DNA of 47,097 bases from Streptomyces sp. CBMA123 (GTDB taxonomy: Bacteria > Actinomycetota > Actinomycetes > Streptomycetales > Streptomycetaceae): positions 1 to 47,097 of the forward strand of contig NZ_MECK01000401.1 of assembly GCF_014596465.1 (NCBI RefSeq), read 5' to 3'. Position numbers and translations under genes: made by a program. Below are positions 33,731-43,504 of the stretch, piece by piece (position 1 is the stretch's first letter; each line of letters opens with the position of its first letter). The notes under the pieces are model-generated. The model did not search any database, was not told where the DNA came from, and saw only the letters and a list, made by a program, of their open reading frames with translations.

Positions 33731-35440
33731 ATGATCACTGCAGGCCTCAAGCTGACGCACAGCGGCGGACTCGCACTCCTCGAGGATGACAGACTCCTGT
33801 TCCACATCGAGGTCCAGAAGCTCAACAACAATCCCCGCTACAGCCCGGTCGCCGACCTCAGCCTGGTCCCCGAGCTGCTCGCGGGTCAGGGCTTCAAGGT
33901 CTCGGACGTCGACTACTGGGCGCTCGACGGCTGGGACGGCCGGGAGGCCGGCCGGATCTCCGTGCTCGACAACGGCCGCCCGCTCGACCTGACCGTGGCG
34001 CCCTACCGCGAGAACAACGACGTGCCGAGCCTCGTCCGCCCCGGCTGTACCGGCGAAATCCCCATCGGCGGCCAGTCGGTGCGGTACGAGAGCTTCGTCC
34101 ACGTGTCGAGCCACTTCGCGGCGGCTTACTGCTCCAGCCCCTTCGCCGCCCGCGGCGAGGACTCCTTCGTCCTGGTCTGGGACGGCGGCACCTTCCCCCG
34201 CCTGTACTTCGTCGACGCAGCCCGCGGCACTGTCGAGAACGGTGGCGAGGTCTTCCCGCTGATCGGCCACTCCTACGCGATGTCCGCCCAGTATTACGGC
34301 CCGTGGGCGCGCAAGAACGAGGACCGCTCCAGGGTCGTCGACGACCTGTCCGTCGCCGGCAAGCTGATGGCCTACATCGCGCTCGGCCAGCCCAAGGACG
34401 CGATCCAGGAGGCGCTGCGCGACGCCTTCCACCACAACTTCGAGGCGTCCACCGACGCCGTCGCCGAGTACCGCCGCGCCGTCACCGGCTGCGGCAGCAA
34501 CGGCGAGCCCTCGCACCGGTATGTGCACAAGTACCTCAGCGACGCCGCCGAGCGCATCGGCACGCTCGGAGTCTGCGACGAGGACGTCCTCGCCAGCATG
34601 CACCAGTTCATGGAAGACCTCCTCGTCGAGCGGATCGTCGAGAAGATCCGCCGCTGGAAGGGTGACGGCCCCTGGAACCTCGCCTTCGCCGGCGGCTGCG
34701 CGCTGAACATCAAGTGGAACAGCGCGCTGCGCGCCCACCCGCTCTTCAACGACGTCTGGGTGCCACCGTTCCCCGACGACTCGGGCTCCGCCATCGGCAC
34801 CGCCTGCGCCGCGTACGCGCACATGAATGGCGTCTCCGCCGTCCAGTGGCACGCCCGCACCGGGCCGGCCCTCGTCCCGACCCCCACTGCCCCGGCCGGG
34901 TGGACCTCGCGCGAGTGCACCGTCGAGGAGGTCGCCGAGATCCTGCACGAGACCGGCAAGCCGCTGGTCTTCCTGCGTGGGAACGCGGAGCTCGGCCCGC
35001 GCGCGCTCGGCGCGCGCAGCATCATCGCCGCGGCCACCGACACCAAGACGAAGGACGTGCTGAACGAGATCAAGGACCGGGAGTACTACCGGCCGGTGGC
35101 CCCGATCTGCCTCGTCGAGCACGCCGAGGAGATCTTCAACCCCGGTACCCCGGACCCGTACATGCTCTTCGACCACGACGTCCGGCCGGACTGGGTCGAG
35201 CGCATCCCCGCGGTCATCCACCTGGACGGTACCGCCCGCCTGCAGACCGTCAGTGTCGACGAGGACCCGGTCCTCACCGACCTGCTGCGCGCCTACCACG
35301 CGCTCAGCGGCGTCCCGGTGCTGTGCAACACCAGCGCCAACCTGAACGGCAGGAGCTTCTTCCCGGACGCCGCCTCGGCCATGAAGTGGGGCCGGACCGA
35401 CCACGTGTGGGCAGACGGGATCCTCTACAGCAAGATCTGA
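33731..35440 (+). CDS. O-carbamoyltransferase (NodU/CmcH family), second copy
   Basis: The product is 569 residues from the ATG at 33731 (AGGAAGAA upstream); earlier in-frame codons run through the MITE-like element. GLKLTHSGGLALLEDDRLLFHIE opens the domain, SSHFAAAYCSSPFAARGED and VWDGGTFPRLYF hold the ligand sites, FAGGCALNIKWNSAL is the GGxALN nucleotide loop, and ELGPRALGARSIIA with REYYRPVAP the C-terminal motif. It is homologous to, but only distantly like, the 22272-23990 enzyme, so it is unlikely to be redundant. It has its own promoter region after the MITE-like element and ends at a hairpin. A second carbamoyl group, or a different acceptor, is inferred. Confidence 0.9.
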   Translation: MITAGLKLTHSGGLALLEDDRLLFHIEVQKLNNNPRYSPVADLSLVPELLAGQGFKVSDVDYWALDGWDGREAGRISVLDNGRPLDLTVAPYRENNDVPSLVRPGCTGEIPIGGQSVRYESFVHVSSHFAAAYCSSPFAARGEDSFVLVWDGGTFPRLYFVDAARGTVENGGEVFPLIGHSYAMSAQYYGPWARKNEDRSRVVDDLSVAGKLMAYIALGQPKDAIQEALRDAFHHNFEASTDAVAEYRRAVTGCGSNGEPSHRYVHKYLSDAAERIGTLGVCDEDVLASMHQFMEDLLVERIVEKIRRWKGDGPWNLAFAGGCALNIKWNSALRAHPLFNDVWVPPFPDDSGSAIGTACAAYAHMNGVSAVQWHARTGPALVPTPTAPAGWTSRECTVEEVAEILHETGKPLVFLRGNAELGPRALGARSIIAAATDTKTKDVLNEIKDREYYRPVAPICLVEHAEEIFNPGTPDPYMLFDHDVRPDWVERIPAVIHLDGTARLQTVSVDEDPVLTDLLRAYHALSGVPVLCNTSANLNGRSFFPDAASAMKWGRTDHVWADGILYSKI

Positions 35441-35508
35441 CCGGCACCGGCCGCTCGGCCGCGAGATCATCCCCACCGGCCGGGGAGCCCGATAGTCCCC
35501 CACCTCCC

Positions 35509-35544
35509 GATGGCCGGCGAGGGCACGATGCCCCGCCGGCCATC
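35509..35544 (+). terminator. Terminator after the second carbamoyltransferase
   Basis: GATGGCCGGCG pairs with CGCCGGCCATC over 11 bp around a 14-base loop, followed by a T-containing stretch. The right arm belongs to dispersed repeat copy B. Confidence 0.7.
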
Positions 35545-35604
35545 AGTGTTTGCGCTGTTCAGGACCGCGTCACCGTCAGTCGGAAGCGGAGCGGCGAAAG
35601 TGCG
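35531..35604. repeat. Dispersed repeat, copy B
   Basis: About 74 bases align with 14352-14430, 21 kb away. On the minus strand it reads LSPLRFRLTVTRS and a stop, now joined to the synthetase relic next to it. Confidence 0.65.
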
Positions 35605-35969
35605 CCCGGCCGCCCCGCGCAGTACGCGGCCACGGCCTCGGCCGTGAGCGGCTCGGCGCCCTCCAGCTCGTGGGAACGGTACGCCGGGTTGACGGTGACC
35701 AGGATCGCGCCGAGCCTGGCGGTGGCATACCGGGTGAGCGTCCACTCCGCGCGGTCGGGGGCCCAGATGCCGACCCGGTCGCCCTTGGCGGTCCCGAGGT
35801 CCAGCAGGCCGAGGGCCGGCGCGTCGACGCCGGCGGCGAGTTCGGCGGGCGTCCGGCGGCGGGCGGTGGGGCGGTCGACCAGGGCGTCCCGTTCGGGGAA
35901 GGCGCGCACCGCCCGGTCGGGGTTCTCCCCGATGGTGTCGCCCAGCAGCGGGACGTCCGCGGTCCCCAA
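35559..35969 (-). pseudogene. Internally deleted acyl-CoA synthetase copy
   Basis: The minus-strand reading starts [18 protein letters not shown] and follows the intact synthetase (38469-40100) to AYRSHELE. It then jumps directly to [17 protein letters not shown], which lies near the C-terminus of the intact enzyme. About 1.1 kb, including the AMP-binding core, is missing. The base identity of the retained parts to the parent is high by eye, so the duplication is recent. After CAGR the sequence departs into the repeat copy B ending. No ribosome site precedes it. The residual 130 residues cannot form an adenylation domain. Confidence 0.85.
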
Positions 35970-36021
35970 CGAGTAGCTCCGTGAGGACTTCCAGCGGGCC
36001 CGGAATGGTGAACTCCATCAT
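35970..36021 (-). pseudogene. Start of a SARP-like regulator gene, truncated
   Basis: Behind a GGAGGC ribosome site, ATGATG begins MMEFTIPGPLEVLTELL, resembling the first strand of SARP/AfsR-type activators (MEF-x-LGPLEV). The resemblance ends abruptly at the synthetase relic, which is in another frame. It may be the stump of a former pathway regulator. The match is short, so confidence is low. Confidence 0.35.
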
Positions 36022-36287
36022 GCCTCCGATGTCGGCCGGACATTTCCTCGAACCCAGGAATATCCGGGCTTCCGGCGGGGCCTCAAGAGGAATCCGGACA
36101 AGGTGGCAGCGCCGCATTTCCCAGGTGGCACCTGCGCATTTCCAGATCGGCCAGCCGAATTGTCCCGAGGGAAACACCCCCCGCCGATCGACCCCCGCCG
36201 ATCGGCCGGTCATTCGTCAAGTTCTGTTAGAGTGAGGCCGGTTGGACCATCAGGACTCGCCGCCGCCAGACACGCAAGGAGAAGGAC
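36022..36287. other. Intergenic control region upstream of the ribosomal protection gene
   Basis: No coding frame stands out in these 266 bp. They contain a 22-bp-period direct repeat (36102-36143) and an extended -10-like TGTTAGAGT at 36225-36233, which would start transcription about 45-50 bases before the leader ORF. No convincing -35 is visible. Confidence 0.5.
36102..36143. promoter_or_regulatory. 22-bp-period tandem direct repeat
   Basis: GGTGGCAGCGCCGCATTTCC (36102) and GGTGGCACCTGCGCATTTCC (36124) differ at three or four positions and start 22 bp apart, two helical turns. Such spacing is typical of SARP and response-regulator sites. The site lies about 80 bases upstream of the SARP-like start and about 85 bases upstream of the TGTTAGAGT box. 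Confidence 0.45.
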
Positions 36288-36401
36288 GTGCCCCGAAAGA
36301 TCCGCGTTGCTCCGGTTATCCGTACGAAGACCGAAGAACTAGGGGAACTCCGTCTTGTCAAGCGTGAACATCGGAATCCTGGCGCATGTCGACGCCGGTA
36401 A
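36288..36401 (+). CDS. Short basic leader ORF overlapping the ribosomal protection gene
   Basis: The 37-codon frame starts at GTG 36288 with a good AAGGAG site 6 bases upstream and reads PRKIRVAPVIRTKTEEL, then a basic end. It continues 47 bases into the next gene in another frame and stops with TAA at 36399-36401. Its ribosome site is stronger than that of the downstream gene, whose own site (AGGGGA) lies inside the leader. This geometry suits translational coupling or ribosome-stalling control, as for leader peptides of ribosome-targeting resistance genes. It could instead be fortuitous. Confidence 0.45.
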   Translation: MPRKIRVAPVIRTKTEELGELRLVKREHRNPGACRRR

Positions 36402-38337
36402 GACCAGCCTGACCGAGCGACTGCTGCACACCGCCGGCGTCATCGACCGCGTCGGCAGCGTCGACCGCGGTGACACCCAGACCGACTCGCACGAACTCGA
36501 ACGCCAGCGCGGCATCACCATCCGTTCCGCGGTGGTGTCCTTCACCGTCGGCGACGTGAAGGTCAATCTCATCGACACTCCCGGCCACCCGGACTTCATC
36601 TCCGAGGTGGAACGGGCCCTCGGCGTGCTCGACGGCGTGGTGCTCGTCGTCTCGGCCGTGGAAGGGGTGCAGGCGCAGACCCGGCTGCTGATGCGCACGC
36701 TGGTCAGGATGCGCATGCCGGTGATCCTCTTCGTCAACAAGATCGACCGCATGGGCGCCCGGTACGCCGACCTGCTGGACGAGATCCGCTCCGAGCTCTC
36801 GGCCACCGTCGTGCCGCTGACCAGGGTCGAAGGGCTCGGCACGCCCGAGGCACGCGCGATCACCCGGACCATGGGGCCGGACGATCCGGAGTTCGCCTCC
36901 GAACTGGCCGACATCCTGGCCGAGCACGGCGACGACTTCCTGGTCCGCTACCTCGACGACGAGGCGTCCCTGAGCGTTCGGGACTACACCGAGGAACTGG
37001 CCCGGCAGGCCCGCCAGGCCCACGTCTACCCGGTGTTCTTCGGCTCGGCCGTGGCCGACGCCGGCATCGGCGCACTCGTCGACGGGATCACCAGGCTGTT
37101 TCCGGTCGATCACGGCGGCGCCGACGGCACGCTCCACGGCACCGTGTTCAAGATCGAACGCGGCTGGGCGGGCGAGAAGGTCGCCTACGTGCGACTGCGG
37201 ACGGGCACGCTCGGGCCACGGTCGAAGGTGTCCGTCTTTCGGAGCGACCAGCACGGCGCGGTCGTCGAACTGCCCGGCCGGACCACCGTGGTCGAGGTAT
37301 TCGACCGGGGCTCCGCGGTGGTGGAGGAGCAGGCCCGGGCGGGTGACATCGCCAAGGTCTGGGGGCTCAAGGGCATCCGGATCGGCGACCGGCTCGGCTC
37401 CCACGAGGGGCTGGACGGCGAGCACCTGTTCGCGCCGCCGAGCCTGGAGACCGTGGTCCGGCCGGCCCGGCCCGGTGCGATGCCCGAACTCTACGACGCG
37501 CTGTTGCAGTTGGCCGATCAGGATCCGTTCATCAACGTCCGCAAGGACGACGAGGAACAGGAGATCTCCGTCTCGCTCTACGGCGAGGTGCAGAAGGAGG
37601 TCATCGCGGCGACCCTCGCCGACGACTACAAGCTGGACGTGGTGTTCGAGGGCACTCGGATCATCTGCGTCGAACGCCCGATCGGGGTCGGCGAGTCGGT
37701 GGAGGAGATCGACTACCGGAGCAAGACCTTCTTCTGGGCCACGATCGGCCTGCGGGTCGAACCCGGGGAGCCGGGCTCGGGGGTCGTCTTCCGCCGGTCG
37801 GTGGAGCTCGGCTCGCTGCCGCACGCCTTCCACAAGGCCGTCGAGGAGGCCGCCCGGGCGACCCTGCGGCAGGGGCTGAACGGCTGGGAGGTGCTGGACA
37901 TCCTGGTGACGCTGACCCACTCCGGGTTCGCCAGCCCGGTCAGTGCGGCGGGTGACTTCCGCAAGCTCACCCCGCTGGTGCTGATGAACGCGCTCAAGCA
38001 GGCGGGCACGCAGGTCTTCGAGCCGGTCAACCGGTTCGAGCTGGAGGTGCCGGCCGAGAGTGTCAGCACCGTCCTGCTGAACCTGGTGGAGTGCGGTGCG
38101 ACCCCGGAGACGACCCGGGGGCAGGGCAGCAGCTGCCTGGTGGAGGGGACCGTTCCGGCCCGCACCGTGCAGGAGTTCGAGCAGCGGCTGCCGGGGCTGA
38201 GCCAGGGCGAGGGTGTGCTGGTGACACGGTTCCACAGCTTCCAGCCGGCCGTCGGCCCGGTGCCGAGCCGGCGCCGCACCGACCTCAACCCGGCGGACCG
38301 CAAGGAGTACATGCTGCGGGCGTTCGGCCGGATCTGA
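36355..38337 (+). CDS. Ribosomal protection protein, Otr(A)/Tet(M)-type translational GTPase
   Basis: The product is 660 residues from TTG 36355, 8 bases after AGGGGA; a GTG at 36364 is the alternative but is spaced poorly. GTPase motifs are complete: AHVDAGKTSL, RGITI, DTPGH and NKID. EF-G-like domains follow, with VQKEVIAATLADDYKLDVVF, the SLPHAFHKAVEEAARATLRQGL segment of domain IV/V, and a C-terminal helix. The length and the start (NIGILAHVDAGKTSLTERLL) match ribosomal protection proteins such as Otr(A), not EF-G, which is about 700 residues. The family removes tetracycline from the decoding site of the 30S subunit. At the cluster edge it is a likely self-resistance gene. Its drug is unknown. 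Confidence 0.9.
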   Translation: MSSVNIGILAHVDAGKTSLTERLLHTAGVIDRVGSVDRGDTQTDSHELERQRGITIRSAVVSFTVGDVKVNLIDTPGHPDFISEVERALGVLDGVVLVVSAVEGVQAQTRLLMRTLVRMRMPVILFVNKIDRMGARYADLLDEIRSELSATVVPLTRVEGLGTPEARAITRTMGPDDPEFASELADILAEHGDDFLVRYLDDEASLSVRDYTEELARQARQAHVYPVFFGSAVADAGIGALVDGITRLFPVDHGGADGTLHGTVFKIERGWAGEKVAYVRLRTGTLGPRSKVSVFRSDQHGAVVELPGRTTVVEVFDRGSAVVEEQARAGDIAKVWGLKGIRIGDRLGSHEGLDGEHLFAPPSLETVVRPARPGAMPELYDALLQLADQDPFINVRKDDEEQEISVSLYGEVQKEVIAATLADDYKLDVVFEGTRIICVERPIGVGESVEEIDYRSKTFFWATIGLRVEPGEPGSGVVFRRSVELGSLPHAFHKAVEEAARATLRQGLNGWEVLDILVTLTHSGFASPVSAAGDFRKLTPLVLMNALKQAGTQVFEPVNRFELEVPAESVSTVLLNLVECGATPETTRGQGSSCLVEGTVPARTVQEFEQRLPGLSQGEGVLVTRFHSFQPAVGPVPSRRRTDLNPADRKEYMLRAFGRI

Positions 38338-38349
38338 CGGGACGCCACA

Positions 38350-38382
38350 AGGGCCCGACCACGGCTCCGGTGGTCGGGCCCT
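38350..38382 (+). terminator. Terminator of the ribosomal protection gene
   Basis: AGGGCCCGACCAC and GTGGTCGGGCCCT form a 13-bp perfect stem with a 7-base loop, starting 13 bases past the stop. Confidence 0.88.
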
Positions 38383-38424
38383 CGGCCGTCACGGCGGCGG
38401 TGTCCGTACTGACCGCGGCACCAG

Positions 38425-38454
38425 GACGGCCCGCCCCGATCGGGGCGGGCCGTC
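38425..38454 (-). terminator. Terminator of the acyl-CoA synthetase gene
   Basis: GACGGCCCGCCCCG pairs with CGGGGCGGGCCGTC over 14 bp around a 2-base loop, 15 bases past the minus-strand stop. With the hairpin at 38350 it insulates two convergent genes. Confidence 0.85.
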
Positions 38455-38468
38455 GGCGTTCGAGCGGG

Positions 38469-40100
38469 TCAGAGGCCGAGGATCCGGACGGCCAGCTCGC
38501 GCATCTCGACCTTGCGGATCTTGCCGGTGACCGTCATCGGGAACTCCTCGACCACGTGCACGTAGCGCGGGACCTTGAAGTGGGCCAGCCGCCCGGCGCA
38601 GTACGCGGCCACGGCCTCGGCCGTGAGCGGCTCGGCGCCATCGCGCATCCGGATCCAGGCCATCAGCTCCTCCCCGTACTTGGCGTCGGGGACACCGATC
38701 ACCTGCACGTCGAGGACGTCCGGGTGGGTGTGGAGGAACTCCTCGATCTCGCGCGGGTAGAGGTTCTCCCCGCCGCGGATCACCATGTCCTTGATCCGCC
38801 CGGTGATGGCGAGGTAGCCCTCCTCGTCCATCACCGCGAGGTCGCCGGTGTGCATCCAGCCGGCCGCGTCCACGGCCTCGGCGGTGCGCTCGGGCTCGGC
38901 CCAGTAGCCGAGCATGACGGAGTAGCCACGGGTGCACAGCTCGCCGGGTTCGCCGCGCGGGACGGTACGGCCGGTGGCCGGGTCGACGACCTTGACCTCC
39001 AGGTGGGGGCCGACCCGGCCGACGGTGGAGACCCGGCGCTCGACCGGGTCGTCGGTGCGGGTCTGGGTGGAGACCGGTGAGGTCTCGGTCATGCCGTAGC
39101 AGATGGAGACCTCGGACATGCCCATCCGCTCGATGACCTCCTTCATCACCTCGGCCGGGCAGGGCGAGCCGGCCATGATGCCGGTGCGCAGGCTGCCGAG
39201 GTCGTGGCGGGCGAAGTCCGGGTCGGCGAGTTCGGCGATGAACATGGTCGGCACGCCGTACAGCGAGGTGCAGCGCTCGGCGGCGACGGCGGCCAGGGTG
39301 GCGCCGGGCTCGAAGGACGGGGCGGGGATGACCACGCAGGCGCCGTGCGAGGTGGCCGCGAGATTGCCCATGACCATGCCGAAGCAGTGGTAGAAGGGCA
39401 CCGGGACGCAGATCCGGTCCTGCTCGGTGTAGTCGAGCAACTCGCCGACGAAGTACCCGTTGTTGAGGATGTTGCGGTGTGACAGGGTCGCGCCCTTGGG
39501 GAAGCCGGTGGTGCCCGAGGTGTACTGGATGTTGATCGGGTCGTCCGGGGCCAACTCCCGCTGCCGGGCGGCCAGCCGGGCGGGGTCGGCGGCGCGGCCG
39601 ACCGCCAGGACGTCGTCCCAGGCGGGGCTGCCGAGCAGCAGGACGCGCTGCAACTCCGCGCAGCGCGGCCGGACTTCCTCGATCATCCCGGCGTAGTCCG
39701 AGGTCTTGAAGCGCTCGGCGGCGACCAGCAGCCGGATCCCGGCCTGGTTCAGCACGTACTCCAGCTCGTGGGAACGGTACGCCGGGTTGACGGTGACCAG
39801 GATCGCGCCGAGCTTGGCGGTGGCGTACTGGGTGAGCGTCCACTCCGCGCAGTTGGGGGCCCAGATGCCGACCCGGTCGCCCTTGGCGATCCCGAGGTCC
39901 AGCAGGCCGAGGGCCAGCGCGTCGACGTCGGCGGCGAGCTGGGCGTACGTCCAGCGGCGGGCGGTGGGGCGGTCGACCAGGGCGTCGCGGTCGGGGAAGG
40001 CGCGCACCGCGCGGTCGAGGTTCTCCCCGATGGTGTCGCCCAGCAGTGGGACGTCCGCGGTTCCGGAGGCGTGGCTGCGCTGGGCGGGCGGTGTCGGCAC
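38469..40100 (-). CDS. Fatty acyl-CoA synthetase / AMP-binding ligase (FadD-like)
   Basis: The 543-residue enzyme starts at GTG 40098-40100, 7 bases after AGGAG; a longer reading to 40169 has no ribosome site. Adenylation motifs are [20 protein letters not shown] (A3 P-loop), [10 protein letters not shown] (A5), [17 protein letters not shown] (A7), [20 protein letters not shown] (A8) and [12 protein letters not shown] with the catalytic Lys (A10). It activates a carboxylate as AMP ester and transfers it to CoA. Residues such as [18 protein letters not shown] and VPFYHCFGM suit medium- to long-chain fatty acids. It lies between strong terminators and is probably not part of the cluster. A deleted duplicate is at 35559-35969. 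Confidence 0.92.
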   Translation of the reverse strand: MPTPPAQRSHASGTADVPLLGDTIGENLDRAVRAFPDRDALVDRPTARRWTYAQLAADVDALALGLLDLGIAKGDRVGIWAPNCAEWTLTQYATAKLGAILVTVNPAYRSHELEYVLNQAGIRLLVAAERFKTSDYAGMIEEVRPRCAELQRVLLLGSPAWDDVLAVGRAADPARLAARQRELAPDDPINIQYTSGTTGFPKGATLSHRNILNNGYFVGELLDYTEQDRICVPVPFYHCFGMVMGNLAATSHGACVVIPAPSFEPGATLAAVAAERCTSLYGVPTMFIAELADPDFARHDLGSLRTGIMAGSPCPAEVMKEVIERMGMSEVSICYGMTETSPVSTQTRTDDPVERRVSTVGRVGPHLEVKVVDPATGRTVPRGEPGELCTRGYSVMLGYWAEPERTAEAVDAAGWMHTGDLAVMDEEGYLAITGRIKDMVIRGGENLYPREIEEFLHTHPDVLDVQVIGVPDAKYGEELMAWIRMRDGAEPLTAEAVAAYCAGRLAHFKVPRYVHVVEEFPMTVTGKIRKVEMRELAVRILGL

Positions 40101-40192
40101 GGGCTGGCTCCTGGGTGCGACGGTGCGGGACAGGGATCCATGCTCGCGGTCCCGGGCCCGCGCCGCCACCCCCGAACGGGGGTACCGACACG

Positions 40193-40233
40193 GCGCCGGG
40201 GCCGCCCGTCGGATCGACGGACGGCCCCGGCGC
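40193..40233 (-). terminator. Terminator after the chaplin gene
   Basis: GCGCCGGGGCCG with inner CCGTC pairs with GACGG and CGGCCCCGGCGC around a 5-base loop with one internal mismatch. It starts 6 bases past the chaplin stop. Confidence 0.8.
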
Positions 40234-40238
40234 GCGGG

Positions 40239-40478
40239 TCAGGCGTTGATGCAGGTGTTGCCGAAGGCCGGGTTCAGGATGGAGATGATCCCGATCGAGT
40301 TGCCGCAGACATTGGCCTCGAGGTTGATCGGGATCTGGATCTGGTTGCCGGAGAGCACACCCGGCGAGCCGAAGGCGACACCGTTGGCGGTGGCACTGCC
40401 GGCCGCGGCCGTGCCGGCACCGGCGAGCACGGCCGCCGCGGCGAGCGCGGTGGCGGCGAGGGTGGTGCGAATACGCAT
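40239..40478 (-). CDS. Short chaplin (secreted aerial-hypha amyloid protein)
   Basis: The 79-residue product starts at the ATG at 40476-40478 after AAGGAG. A Sec signal (MRIRTTLAATALAAAAVLAG, cleavage after TAAAG) precedes one chaplin domain: GVLSGNQIQIPINLEANVCG, then NPAFGNTC. The two conserved Cys, the SGN and the NxCGNS motifs are intact. There is no sortase signal, so it is of the short ChpD-H kind. Short chaplins assemble as hydrophobic amyloid fibres on aerial hyphae and spores. The presence of a chaplin restricts the host to sporulating streptomycete relatives. The gene is single, between a terminator and the chaperone cluster. Confidence 0.93.
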   Translation of the reverse strand: MRIRTTLAATALAAAAVLAGAGTAAAGSATANGVAFGSPGVLSGNQIQIPINLEANVCGNSIGIISILNPAFGNTCINA

Positions 40479-40570
40479 TGCGTCACTCCTTGTGAGGGTG
40501 GCGAACTTCCGTGTGACGATCACACTCGCACCGATCGAACTCGACGGCAGGCCGGGAGCGGCCGGATTGG

Positions 40571-40896
40571 TCATTCGGAGGGCGTGTCGCCCTCCGACTC
40601 CCCCGGCGCCGGGCTCCGCTCCGGCCCCGGGGATCCGGCCACACTCAGTGATTCCAGCAGCTCCCGGGCCGGTTCCAGCCCCGGTTCGGCCGCCACTGCG
40701 CGGTGCAGCAGTCCGAGCGCGAGCGGCCCGTCCCCGGCGGCCAGGGCGTCCAGCGCCCGGTTGTAGTCGATCCGAGCGGCGTAACGCAGCCGGAACAGCA
40801 CGCTCAGGTCCTCCCGGCAGGACGGGCAGCCCAGCGACTGCCAGTCCGCCGGCACCTTGCACAGCGGGCAGATCACCTCGGGGAGCGTCTCGGTGG

Positions 40897-40900
<4 letters not shown>
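40571..40900 (-). CDS. Small zinc-ribbon protein at the end of the chaperone operon
   Basis: The 109-residue product starts at the ATG at 40898-40900, which overlaps the Hsp70 stop (ATGA). ICPLCKVP and LGCPSCRED form one CxxC/CxxC zinc ribbon at about 10-34. Two TPR-like helices follow (YNRALDALAAGDGPLALGLLHRAV), then an acidic Pro-rich tail. The zinc ribbon resembles those inside the Hsp70 next door, and the overlap implies production in step with it. It probably binds the same complex. No catalytic motif is visible. Confidence 0.75.
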
Positions 40901-43473
<2,573 letters not shown>

Positions 43474-43504
43474 GTCGTTCCCCTCTTGCCCCTCGTGGTC
43501 CTGG

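Noticed and set aside
36355..38337. Housekeeping elongation factor G
   Set aside because: The protein is shorter than EF-G, its start matches ribosomal protection proteins, and no rpsL, rpsG or tuf genes are nearby.
15578..38337. Assignment to known products such as negamycin, D-cycloserine, saxitoxin-like or guanitoxin pathways
   Set aside because: Each shares one or two enzyme types, but other enzymes I would expect for each are missing. No whole-set match was found from memory.
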